64,000 bases of DNA from positions 744,001 through 808,000 of the forward strand of contig JAWKNO010000003.1 in the NCBI GenBank assembly GCA_041391665.1, in the 5' to 3' direction. This DNA comes from Bacteroidia bacterium. Its GTDB lineage: Bacteria; Bacteroidota; Bacteroidia; J057. A model generated the notes under the pieces. That model saw only the letters and a program-made list of their open reading frames with translations, was not told the origin of the DNA and ran no database searches. Positions 1 to 7,917 of the stretch are shown piece after piece. The position numbers and the translations under genes are program-made. Numbering within the stretch: the first letter of the stretch is position 1; every line of letters starts with the position of its first letter.

Positions 1-689
1 GCCGACACCTTCGTTTTCTCCATCATTCGCAAGCTTTGTTCATCTTCCAGACACCAAATGAATGCATTATGCATGGTCTGATTCTCTGTAATTCTGAATT
101 TTGCTGCGGCATAGTTGTCGAAATTGTAGCCATACCGATCCAGATGGTCAGGCGTAATATTCAGCAGAACAGCCACTTCGGGGTGGAAATTTTGGATATC
201 GTCCAGTTGGAAACTACTGATTTCCAGCACATATCCTTCCCTTTTGCCCATGGCAACCTGTAAGGCGAAGCTCTGGCCGATGTTACCACCCAGACCCACG
301 TCTTTTCCTGCTGCTATGAGCAAATGATAAATCAAGGAAGTAGTAGTGGTTTTCCCATTACTACCTGTGATTCCGATGATTCTCGCATGGGTATAGCGGG
401 AAGCATATTCTATTTCGGAAATCACGGATTTACCCGCTGCTTTCAACTGCTGAATGATTGGCACGGTACCGGGAATTCCCGGACTTTTCACAATCACATC
501 TGCTTCAAAGAACTTATCTATACTGTGCGTTCCTTCTTCGAATGGAATCGCATGTTGTATCAATTCACTTTTATAATTCTCCTTTATCGACCCTGTATCA
601 GATAGCCATACTTCTTCCCCCTGTTTCTTTGCCAGAATAGCTGCACCTACGCCACTTTCCCCCCCTCCCAGAATTGCTGTTTTGGCCAT
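1..689 (-). CDS. murD: UDP-N-acetylmuramoylalanine--D-glutamate ligase MurD (3' part missing)
   Basis: MurD adds D-glutamate to UDP-MurNAc-L-alanine in the cytoplasm during peptidoglycan precursor synthesis. Read from the ATG at 689 the product begins MAKTAILGGGESGVGAAIL, the N-terminal nucleotide-binding fold of MurD, then shows the Mur ligase ATP-binding loop GITGSNGKTTT near residue 110 and the central-domain signature LNITPDHLDRYG near residue 190. The frame stays open to base 1, so only about 229 of the usual 440-450 residues are present; the rest lies outside the window. The start is 2 bases downstream of the mraY stop, so it is translated as part of the division and cell wall operon. 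There is no sign of damage. Confidence 0.95.
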   Translation of the reverse strand, partial: MAKTAILGGGESGVGAAILAKKQGEEVWLSDTGSIKENYKSELIQHAIPFEEGTHSIDKFFEADVIVKSPGIPGTVPIIQQLKAAGKSVISEIEYASRYTHARIIGITGSNGKTTTTSLIYHLLIAAGKDVGLGGNIGQSFALQVAMGKREGYVLEISSFQLDDIQNFHPEVAVLLNITPDHLDRYGYNFDNYAAAKFRITENQTMHNAFIWCLEDEQSLRMMEKTKVS

Positions 690-691
690 TG

Positions 692-2128
692 TTATCTAAG
701 TTTTAAGGTTGCAAATGCTACTAAAACCATCAATATTGCCACAATCCAAAACCTCGCGACGATTTTTGATTCATGTAACCCGGCCTTCTCATAGTGATGA
801 TGCAGCGGGGACATTCTAAAAATCCGCCTTCCTTCTCCATATTTTCGCTTCGTATACTTGAAGTACGAAACCTGAACAATCACTGAAATGGATTCTGCGA
901 AGAAGATTCCGCACAGAATCGGCAGTAACAATTCTTTTTTGACCATCAAAGAAAGAATCCCGACGGCTCCTCCCAATGCAAGGCTTCCCGTATCTCCCAT
1001 AAAAACCTGAGCGGGGTAAGCATTGTACCAGAGAAAGCCCAAACAGCCACCAACCAATGCCGCCACATATACCAAAAGCTCTGCGGAAAGCGGTATATAG
1101 CTAATGTTCAGGTAATTGGAAAAGACATAGTTACCCGAAACATAAGCAAATACCCCAAGTCCGGCGCCTACAATTGCGGTGGTTCCGGCAGCCAGTCCAT
1201 CAATACCGTCTGTAAGATTCACACTATTGGAAACAGCGGTTACGACAAATATGACAATGAGCAGATATACAATTCTTCCAAGAACATTGGGGTCAATCAC
1301 CCGATCGAGAAAAAACACCTTCGAATAGTCAAAGACATATTCTTTGAAAAAAGGAAAATCTGTAATGTATATAAAACTCTGATCTTCAGGCCCGAAAAGC
1401 TCACTGGCTATGAGCTTGCGTTGTTCCTGAGGGATCAAAATGATTTTTTCTTCAGGTTTCGTTTCACCCAGAGAATCTTTTGTTATTCGAATCACCCGAT
1501 ATAGCGCCAACTCATCGTAGATTTCGCCATCGGGAAAAGTCGTAAAAGCCTCACCATTAATTTTTACCAATTCGTCGCCTGTCAAAAATCCAGCATCGCG
1601 CAGGAGGCGGTTGGTCTTGATTTTATTTAGCTGGGTAATATTTGCCCGGCTTCCCATAAAATCAGGGTGAAACAACATCGTGATCCCGACAATCAGTCCC
1701 AGTCCGATCTGGCCAATGATTTTGAATTTACCTTTCAATCCCTGCTTATCTTTTTTGAAGACTTTGATATAATCGTCAACAAATCCGATAACGCCCATCC
1801 AGATAGTCCCAAGTAAAATCAGCCAGACGTATCCGTTTTGAATATCCCCCCACAACAGTGTTGGAATCACAATTGCGGCAATGATAATCAGTCCGCCCAT
1901 AGTGGGAGTCCCTGCTTTTGCGGCGTGGTCAGGACCGGTAGAACTGTCTCTTACAACTTCTCCGATCAGGTTTTTTCTCAGTAAGTCAATGATCTTTTTG
2001 CCTATGAGCAAAGAAATAATGAGCGAGAAAATAATTGAGAGGATTGCCCTGAACGTAATGAACTGGAATACCCCAAACCCGGGTAAGTCATAAGTTTTAT
2101 GCAGCCAATCCAGAAAGTAATAAAGCAT
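692..2128 (-). CDS. mraY: Phospho-N-acetylmuramoyl-pentapeptide transferase MraY with enlarged periplasmic insert
   Basis: MraY is the polytopic inner-membrane enzyme that moves phospho-MurNAc-pentapeptide from UDP onto undecaprenyl phosphate to make lipid I. The conserved parts are clear: GPDHAAKAGTPTMGG near residue 65, the acidic motif FVDDYIKVFKK near 118, NLTDGIDGLAAG near 303, and RMSPLHHHYEKAG near 440. At 478 residues it is longer than the usual 360 and also than the roughly 400-420 of many Bacteroidota. The extra length lies between FKIIGQIGLGLIVG (about 135) and GRIVYLLIVIF (about 285), which by known MraY topology is a periplasmic loop. That insert holds GDELVKINGE followed by a helix and a VIRITK strand, resembling half of a PDZ domain. 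The start is ATG, 76 bases after the murE stop. Confidence 0.95.
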   Translation of the reverse strand: MLYYFLDWLHKTYDLPGFGVFQFITFRAILSIIFSLIISLLIGKKIIDLLRKNLIGEVVRDSSTGPDHAAKAGTPTMGGLIIIAAIVIPTLLWGDIQNGYVWLILLGTIWMGVIGFVDDYIKVFKKDKQGLKGKFKIIGQIGLGLIVGITMLFHPDFMGSRANITQLNKIKTNRLLRDAGFLTGDELVKINGEAFTTFPDGEIYDELALYRVIRITKDSLGETKPEEKIILIPQEQRKLIASELFGPEDQSFIYITDFPFFKEYVFDYSKVFFLDRVIDPNVLGRIVYLLIVIFVVTAVSNSVNLTDGIDGLAAGTTAIVGAGLGVFAYVSGNYVFSNYLNISYIPLSAELLVYVAALVGGCLGFLWYNAYPAQVFMGDTGSLALGGAVGILSLMVKKELLLPILCGIFFAESISVIVQVSYFKYTKRKYGEGRRIFRMSPLHHHYEKAGLHESKIVARFWIVAILMVLVAFATLKLR

Positions 2129-2204
2129 CTCTTGTTGTTATTTTTTTTGGTGATGCACTTCGCCTCAATTTATCCTCTGTTACTATTTCTATTTTATTTA
2201 GGTA

Positions 2205-3668
2205 TTAACCGTGAAACTCATCCAATGCTTCCTTCAATATTGCCCTGTCGTCAAACGGATATTTTACCCCTTTAATCTCCTGATAATCTTCATGTCCTTT
2301 TCCTGCGACCAGGATCACATCCTGGGCATTGGCCAGCCGGCTGGCGGTTCTGATCGCTTCCCTGCGGTTTTCGATCACCAGCGTCTTTTTTTTCTGTGTG
2401 ATCGACACTCCCCGCTCAATCTCGTCAAGAATTGCCTGCGGCTCTTCATTGCGGGGATTGTCAGAGGTGAATATCACCTGATCTGATTTTTCCACGGCAA
2501 TCCTTCCCATAACCGGCCGTTTTTCCTTATCCCGGTTTCCGCCACAACCTACAACCGTGATGATTTTTCCTCCTGCCTGGTGAATATTCTTAATCGTATT
2601 GAGTACATTTTCCAGCGCGTCAGGAGTATGCGCGTAATCGACAATGCCTGTAATCGCAGTACTTTTACTTCGGATAACCTGAAATCGCCCCGAAACTCCA
2701 TCAAAACCACTAAGGCATTCCAGCACTTCCCGCCTGTCAAGCCCAAGTTCGACTGCCGCACCAATCACCATCAGGAGGTTGTAAGCATTAAAGCTGCCGA
2801 TCATCCGAAACCATACCTCCTCATTTTCGAGACGCAACAGCAAACCGTGAAAAGTATTTTCAACGATTTTTGCGTGGTAGTCAGCCATTCGGTTTATTGC
2901 AAACTGCCTGACAGTTGCCCGGGTATTCTGCACCATCACCTTACTGTTTTTATCATCTGCATTGATAAGCGCAACAGCATCGGCAGGGAGTTGATCAAAC
3001 AGAATTTTTTTAGCCCTGATATACTCCGCAAAACTTCCGTGGTAGTCGAGGTGGTCGTGAGTAATATTGGTAAACATTGCCAGGCGGAAGGGAATTCCTG
3101 TGACCCGGTGTTGTACCAGTGAATGGCTACTCACTTCCATGAAACAATATTCACAGCCCTCCTTCACCATTTCCGCAAACAGCATATGGAGTTGTCTGGG
3201 GTCAGGTGTGGTATGCGTTGCAGGTATTTCTTTTTCACCGATTTTATTACCGATTGTAGAAATCATACCCGACATATATCCCATCTGTTGAAACAACCTG
3301 TGCAACAGATTTACAGAAGTAGTTTTTCCATTTGTACCGGTAACTCCCACAACAATTAATTTGCGGGAAGGATTTCCGTAAAAGTTGGAAAGGATATAGG
3401 CAAGTTCCCGCTGACTGTTTTCTACCTGCACATAGGTAACAGTTGTTTCCAGCTTTTCAGGCAATATTTCACATACAATTGCACTTGCACCTTTGGCTAT
3501 CGCCATGTCAATGAACTGATGCCCGTCGCTTGCTGTACCTTTTACAGCGACAAACAGCATTTCCTCCTTCACTGATCTCGAATCAAAGTGAACATCTGTT
3601 ATTTCCCGGTCTGTAGTACCATGAATCGTAATTGTAGGTACTTGATTCAGTAATGCTGCGAGTTTCAC
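2205..3668 (-). CDS. murE: UDP-MurNAc-tripeptide synthetase MurE, meso-diaminopimelate type
   Basis: MurE adds the third stem-peptide residue to UDP-MurNAc-L-Ala-D-Glu. At 487 residues it has normal length and the three Mur ligase domains: an N-terminal UDP-binding domain, the ATP loop VTGTNGKTTS near residue 110, the central signature NITHDHLDYHG near 203, and a C-terminal domain with SDNPRNEEP near 405. The DNPR motif is the known determinant for meso-diaminopimelate rather than lysine, so the wall is predicted to be of the meso-DAP type. The only reasonable start is GTG at 3668 (MKLAALLNQ), 14 bases after the ftsI stop, so it is probably translated within the same transcript. murF is not between murE and mraY, as is also seen in other Bacteroidota. 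Confidence 0.95.
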   Translation of the reverse strand: MKLAALLNQVPTITIHGTTDREITDVHFDSRSVKEEMLFVAVKGTASDGHQFIDMAIAKGASAIVCEILPEKLETTVTYVQVENSQRELAYILSNFYGNPSRKLIVVGVTGTNGKTTSVNLLHRLFQQMGYMSGMISTIGNKIGEKEIPATHTTPDPRQLHMLFAEMVKEGCEYCFMEVSSHSLVQHRVTGIPFRLAMFTNITHDHLDYHGSFAEYIRAKKILFDQLPADAVALINADDKNSKVMVQNTRATVRQFAINRMADYHAKIVENTFHGLLLRLENEEVWFRMIGSFNAYNLLMVIGAAVELGLDRREVLECLSGFDGVSGRFQVIRSKSTAITGIVDYAHTPDALENVLNTIKNIHQAGGKIITVVGCGGNRDKEKRPVMGRIAVEKSDQVIFTSDNPRNEEPQAILDEIERGVSITQKKKTLVIENRREAIRTASRLANAQDVILVAGKGHEDYQEIKGVKYPFDDRAILKEALDEFHG

Positions 3669-3682
3669 TGGTTCTTTTTTTT

Positions 3683-5773
3683 CTATCCGAGAAATAATGT
3701 GATCGAGGCCTCATTCCCTATTTTGTACCCAGGTAAAAGCGATTGTCGCCTTACCCTTCCGGTACCTTTTAAAATAACTCGTACTCCCATCCTTTCCAGC
3801 AGGGTTATCGCATCGCGACTGGTCATGCCCCTGACATTGGGAATGGTCATATTTTCTTTATTATTTTCAAATGGCGCCAGATTAATCTGGTGCCCGTTCG
3901 TTTCTGCTTTCACCCATTCACCTTCTGGAAGTGTGCTGGTATTGATCCCAAATTCAGGATAAACCATCTTTGCGCTTTGGGTAAACATCAGTTGATTTGC
4001 CGGTTTACGTGTCGGGCGGGGATCTTCTTTCCGGGGAATCTTCGAGAGTTTCATATCCATCGCATAAATTTCGTCGGCGATCTCTCTGAAAATCGGGGCG
4101 GCCACTGTACCACCGGAAGCATATCCACCTTCTGGTTCATCCACCATGACATACAAAGTATAGCGGGGATTATTGGCGGGGAAAAACCCACCAAACGATG
4201 CCCGGTATTTTTTTACATACTGGCCATTCTGTATTTTTCTGGCTGTACCGGTTTTTCCGGCAACTTCAAATGGCATGTTACGGAAAGCCGGCTGAGCGGT
4301 ACCGTAATCAACCACTGCTTTCATGAGTTCCCGTACTTTGATTGCAGCTTCTTTGGTACACATTTGAGGGTTCAGCATTTCCGGGCCATAAGATTGGATA
4401 ATCCTCGAATTATCTCTCACCTCTTTGACAATCCAGGGTTTCATGAGTTTGCCCTGATTGGCGACGCCATTGTAAAACACAGCCATTTGCAGAGGCGTAA
4501 CCTGAATGGAGTAACCATAAGAAAGAGAAGGCAAAGTAGCGATTGTCCAATCTTTACTATCGGGTGTGATGATAATCGGCTGCGGCTCTCCAAACAGTTG
4601 AAAATCACTGGTCGCAAAAAAGCCGAAGTTTTTCAAATGCTCCATATAGCGATCCGGATTGGCACCAAAGTGCTCATTCACCGTCATGGACATCCCAACA
4701 TTGGATGAGTGTGCAAACACCTTTTCAAACTCAATCTCTCCCCAGGCGTGGCCGTTGTCAGTAACCTCTTTATCATCGTACATAACGGAGCCATTGCCTG
4801 TATCGATAGTATCACATACATCGATGAGGTTGTCTTCCAGCAAAGCCAGCGCTGAAGCCGTTTTGAAGGTAGAGCCAGGCTCTGTCTGTGTGGCGATCCC
4901 ATAGTTAAAATTCTCAGGATAGTTGGCCAAAGCTCTGATTTTCCCGGTTTCCACTTCAATCAGAATGGCAGTTCCATATTTGGCCGCGTGTTTTTCCACC
5001 CCCTTACGGAGAGCATTTTCTACGACATCCTGCATATCTACATTAAGGGTGGTCACTACGTCGAGACCATCCCTGGATCCGTCATCACCAAATTCATCAA
5101 GCGGAACATACGAGTCCCCGACTACTTTCTGCGCAATAATATAACCATCCCGGCCTCTCAATTCGCGGTTAAACGAATACTCAATCCCCCGGATTCCAAG
5201 CGTATCGTCAACCAGGCGCCCCAGGGTAATTCGGGCGAGTTCGCCCATGGGATAGTAACGTTCATTGTTGAATTTTTCAATAACCAGGCCTCCCTTATAG
5301 CGCCCCATATTAATAATGGGCCATTTTTTGGCCATTTCAAGCTCCTTGAAGTTGAGTTTTTTACGCGAGAGGTAAACGTGTTTGTCTCCACGGACCAGGG
5401 CATCTTTGATCCGGTGATAATACATAAGGGTATCTTCTTCTTTGTCTCCAAAATGGCTGGCGAGGTTTGTTGCCAGCAGCATCAGAGAATCGTTGAAGTT
5501 TAACCAGGTAGCCGTATCGATGATGGAAGGGTCCATGGCAATACGGTAAAAGGGCAAACTCGTAGCCATGATGGTACCATCTTCAGAAACGATATTGCCT
5601 CTGTCGGCGACCATCTTTTTAAAGAACACCTGGTCTTCGATTTCCTTCTGTACCCATTCACTTTTGTTCCATTGAATGGTCATCACCCGCAAAACGATCA
5701 GCCCGCCAAACAAAAGGAAGAAGGCGAAGAGTGTATAAACCCGTAGTAATATGTGATTGGAAACACTTTTCAT
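3683..5773 (-). CDS. ftsI: Division transpeptidase FtsI/PBP3-like with C-terminal PASTA domain
   Basis: Class B penicillin-binding protein that cross-links septal peptidoglycan. It has one N-terminal membrane span (about residues 10-30), the PBP dimerisation domain, and a transpeptidase domain with the three active-site motifs in order: STFK near residue 300 (catalytic serine), SSN near 355, and KTGTA near 500. After the catalytic domain comes a PASTA-like module beginning MTIPNVRGM and ending in YKIGNEASITLFLG, about 60 residues. PASTA modules are typical of Gram-positive PBPs but also occur in FtsI of Bacteroidota. The in-frame TTG at 5785 is less likely than the ATG at 5773, giving 696 residues. 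The gene lies between ftsL and murE, the standard position for ftsI. Confidence 0.94.
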   Translation of the reverse strand: MKSVSNHILLRVYTLFAFFLLFGGLIVLRVMTIQWNKSEWVQKEIEDQVFFKKMVADRGNIVSEDGTIMATSLPFYRIAMDPSIIDTATWLNFNDSLMLLATNLASHFGDKEEDTLMYYHRIKDALVRGDKHVYLSRKKLNFKELEMAKKWPIINMGRYKGGLVIEKFNNERYYPMGELARITLGRLVDDTLGIRGIEYSFNRELRGRDGYIIAQKVVGDSYVPLDEFGDDGSRDGLDVVTTLNVDMQDVVENALRKGVEKHAAKYGTAILIEVETGKIRALANYPENFNYGIATQTEPGSTFKTASALALLEDNLIDVCDTIDTGNGSVMYDDKEVTDNGHAWGEIEFEKVFAHSSNVGMSMTVNEHFGANPDRYMEHLKNFGFFATSDFQLFGEPQPIIITPDSKDWTIATLPSLSYGYSIQVTPLQMAVFYNGVANQGKLMKPWIVKEVRDNSRIIQSYGPEMLNPQMCTKEAAIKVRELMKAVVDYGTAQPAFRNMPFEVAGKTGTARKIQNGQYVKKYRASFGGFFPANNPRYTLYVMVDEPEGGYASGGTVAAPIFREIADEIYAMDMKLSKIPRKEDPRPTRKPANQLMFTQSAKMVYPEFGINTSTLPEGEWVKAETNGHQINLAPFENNKENMTIPNVRGMTSRDAITLLERMGVRVILKGTGRVRRQSLLPGYKIGNEASITLFLG

Positions 5774-5896
5774 TTTACCTGGCAATCAATTCATTTCTTA
5801 AAAATTTTAAACAAATATTTCAGTCCAACAGGGACCGGGTTTATGTCAGGGAACAGAGCAGAATTGGGCGAAAGGATTAAAGAGTAGAGCTGGATA

Positions 5897-6373
5897 TTAA
5901 TTATGCGTACTAATAATTTTATAAGCGGGCTCATCGAGCGTTCGAAGTCCGATGGTGTCCACGATCTGCTGAATTTCCGAAAGGCGGGTACCTGCGCTGA
6001 GTGTGGATTCCTTAAGCAGGTAATTAGACTTCAGTCTTTTTACTTCAACGCGGTAGGATTCCATAGTTTTGACCTGGCGCTCAGCGTGGTGCGAGTTCCA
6101 TATATATACCAGACCAATTGCGGCGAGGAATAGCATGAACTTAATATAGTCATCCACCACGCCCATGGATATACCGCCGCGGCGTTTTGCACCGGTGCCG
6201 GGTTTTCCATTTTTCTGCAAGGGTAAACGATATTTACTAAGAATTTTCACTATTTCGCTGCGTTTGGTATTTGTAAAATCAAGACTAAATTTCTGTTTTT
6301 TCGACGGCTCTGAGTCTCGCGCTTCTGGCTCTGGGATTGCGTTCAATTTCCGCTTCACTTGCCTGAATGGCAC
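5897..6373 (-). CDS. ftsL: FtsL-like septum protein (start uncertain)
   Basis: Small bitopic membrane protein in the exact position of ftsL, between rsmH and ftsI. It has a basic cytoplasmic N-terminus (KRSEIVKILSKYRL, GAKRRGG), one membrane span (FMLFLAAIGLVYIW, about residues 79-92), then a coiled-coil-like segment (VKTMESYRVEVKRLKSNYLL), matching the FtsL/FtsB scaffold of the divisome although the sequence is weakly conserved. The longest frame begins with GTG at 6373 and overlaps rsmH by 89 bases, which is suspicious. A GTG at 6250 (117 residues) or an ATG at 6166 (89 residues) are alternatives; the first keeps the basic tail typical of Bacteroidota FtsL. The identification rests mainly on position, size and topology. 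Confidence 0.8.
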   Translation of the reverse strand: MPFRQVKRKLNAIPEPEARDSEPSKKQKFSLDFTNTKRSEIVKILSKYRLPLQKNGKPGTGAKRRGGISMGVVDDYIKFMLFLAAIGLVYIWNSHHAERQVKTMESYRVEVKRLKSNYLLKESTLSAGTRLSEIQQIVDTIGLRTLDEPAYKIISTHN

Positions 6374-7190
6374 TCCGCGTTATTTTTGTCCAGGGTGTCA
6401 GGGGTCTTCCGTAGAAGTCTTTTTCTTCTTTTCCGGCAAGATTTCCGGATCTGAAAAAGTTTTTAACCATCCGGTCTTCCAGAGAATGATAAGCAATCAC
6501 TACGATACGACCGCCCGGACTCAGGATTTTCAGGGAAGCCAGCAATAAAGCTTCCAGCGCTTCCATTTCCCGGTTTACCACAATCCGAAGTGCCTGATAC
6601 ACCTGAGCGAGGTATTTGGATCTCCGTTGGGCGGGGATACAACTTTCAATCAGGATCTCAAACTGCCGGGTAGTCACTATGGGTGCCTTTTGCCTGCCAT
6701 CTACTACCACCCGGGCCAGCTTCCGGCTATTGGGCACTTCTCCGTAACGGGAAAATATAACGGTCAGTTCCTGCTCATCCAGCTCATTCAGGATGGAAGA
6801 TGCAGTAAGCGGCTGGGAAATATCCATTCGCATATCGAGCGGTGCATCAAACCGAAAACTGAACCCCCTTTCGGGTGTATCAATCTGGTGAGAAGATATG
6901 CCCAGATCTGCAATAATCCCATCCACAGGACCTATGCCTGCGTTACTCAAAACTGTTTCAATGAACTTAAAATCTGACGCAAAGAACCTCAACCGATCAT
7001 CTTTCACTACTTTCTCTGCGGCATCTTTATCTCTGTCAAAGGCAATTAATTGCCCGTTTTTGTCCAACCTTGACAATATTTCAGCTGAATGCCCTCCTCC
7101 GCCATGTGTCACATCCACATATATTCCACCGGGTTTGACTGCGAGGAGGTCTACCGACTCCTGTAACAAAACCGGTATGTGGTAACTCAT
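6285..7190 (-). CDS. rsmH: 16S rRNA (cytosine-1402-N4)-methyltransferase RsmH (MraW)
   Basis: SAM-dependent methyltransferase that modifies C1402 in the decoding centre of 16S rRNA. It starts MSYHIPVLLQESVDLL, as in the family, followed by the SAM-binding loop VDVTHGGGGHSAEIL (about residues 25-39), GIIADLGISSHQID near 90, FRFDAPLDMRMD near 113, and a C-terminal VVIAYHSLEDRMVKNFF near 230. The length of 301 residues is normal. The ATG at 7190 overlaps the mraZ stop by 4 bases (ATGA), so translation is coupled to mraZ. Confidence 0.96.
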   Translation of the reverse strand: MSYHIPVLLQESVDLLAVKPGGIYVDVTHGGGGHSAEILSRLDKNGQLIAFDRDKDAAEKVVKDDRLRFFASDFKFIETVLSNAGIGPVDGIIADLGISSHQIDTPERGFSFRFDAPLDMRMDISQPLTASSILNELDEQELTVIFSRYGEVPNSRKLARVVVDGRQKAPIVTTRQFEILIESCIPAQRRSKYLAQVYQALRIVVNREMEALEALLLASLKILSPGGRIVVIAYHSLEDRMVKNFFRSGNLAGKEEKDFYGRPLTPWTKITRSAIQASEAEIERNPRARSARLRAVEKTEI

Positions 7191-7642
7191 TCCTCGTCCC
7201 CCCCTGCCATGACTTCTTCAGCCAATGTCTCAAAATCAAACCCCGGTTCCTCCAACCAACCTTCATATGTCGCCTGGTCCCATATCTCTACTTTGTCGAT
7301 CTGCGCTACCAATACAACATCTTTGCCGATTCCCGCAAACTCCATCAAACGCTTGGGAAGCAATACCCTTGCACTGCCATCCAACGTCAACTGTGTCGCA
7401 CCATTCAGAAACATTCGGGTAAATGCCCTGTTTTTCTTCACATACTGGTTGCGAGACTGCAAACGCTCCAACTCTTTCTCCCAAACCTGCACCGGATACA
7501 ATACCAGACATTTGTCCAGCCCCCGGTTGATGACAAAGTCCGACTGCTGATCTTCGGGCAATTGCTTACGGAGTCCCGCAGGCAGGAGAAACCTGCCCTT
7601 GTCATCCAGTTTGCAATTGTATTCGCCGATCAGTGAGGTCAT
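7187..7642 (-). CDS. mraZ: Transcriptional regulator MraZ
   Basis: MraZ is the conserved first gene of the division and cell wall cluster and a DNA-binding regulator of its own operon. The 151-residue protein has two SpoVT/AbrB-like halves; the first starts LIGEYNCKLDDKGRFLLP and the second contains TQLTLDGSARVLLPKRL near residue 90, each with the characteristic D..GR(F/V)LLP signature. A GTG at 7654 is in frame, but the ATG at 7642 gives the family's usual start (MTSLIGEY). About 45-70 bases upstream of this ATG are three 10-bp-spaced GTGGGA boxes that fit the known MraZ site. It is followed by rsmH with a 4-base overlap. Confidence 0.95.
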   Translation of the reverse strand: MTSLIGEYNCKLDDKGRFLLPAGLRKQLPEDQQSDFVINRGLDKCLVLYPVQVWEKELERLQSRNQYVKKNRAFTRMFLNGATQLTLDGSARVLLPKRLMEFAGIGKDVVLVAQIDKVEIWDQATYEGWLEEPGFDFETLAEEVMAGGDEE

Positions 7643-7685
7643 AATTATGGACACTAAATCAATTATGTAAAACTATAAAAAAGTT

Positions 7686-7710
7686 CCCACAATTTCCCAC
7701 TTTTTCCCAC
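7686..7710 (-). promoter_or_regulatory. Predicted MraZ operator: three GTGGGA boxes in direct repeat
   Basis: On the minus strand three GTGGGA boxes follow each other at exactly 10-bp spacing (GTGGGAAAAA, GTGGGAAATT, GTGGGAACTT), ahead of mraZ. In E. coli MraZ binds TGGGN boxes separated by 5 bases in its own promoter region, and this array has the same form and position. Autoregulation of the cluster is therefore inferred. A weaker TTGTGGAAAT lies a few turns upstream (about 7727-7736). Confidence 0.8.
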
Positions 7711-7772
7711 GAATTCTATACTAAATTTCCACAAATTGTCACAACAACTCATGGTATTAGCTAAATACAGAA

Positions 7773-7804
7773 CAATACTAATAATATTAGTTTAAAAATC
7801 CAAA
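7773..7804 (-). promoter_or_regulatory. Possible promoter of the mraZ operon
   Basis: Minus-strand TTTG (7801-7804), a 20-base AT-rich spacer and TAGTATTG (7773-7780, 7 of 8 matches to TAnnTTTG) match the Bacteroidota sigma-70-type promoter. It would place the MraZ boxes in the transcribed leader, 55-80 bases downstream of the start point. Other promoters nearer to mraZ are not excluded. Confidence 0.45.
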
Positions 7805-7917
7805 CTTTTGATGCAAATGATAATAAAATAAGCAAATTCCCTATGGTTGGACCATGGGAAAAAGTGGTAATAACTGGGGAAGAGTGGGAGGATTTCCCAA
7901 AAAAGTCTGAACTTGGG

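Noticed and set aside
7840..7861. Hairpin-like TTCCC/GGGAA sequence between mraZ and the FG-GAP gene
   Set aside because: The stem has a bulge, there is no T-run, and the position is upstream of the FG-GAP gene's stop on the wrong side for a terminator of that gene. The support is too weak to list it as a feature.
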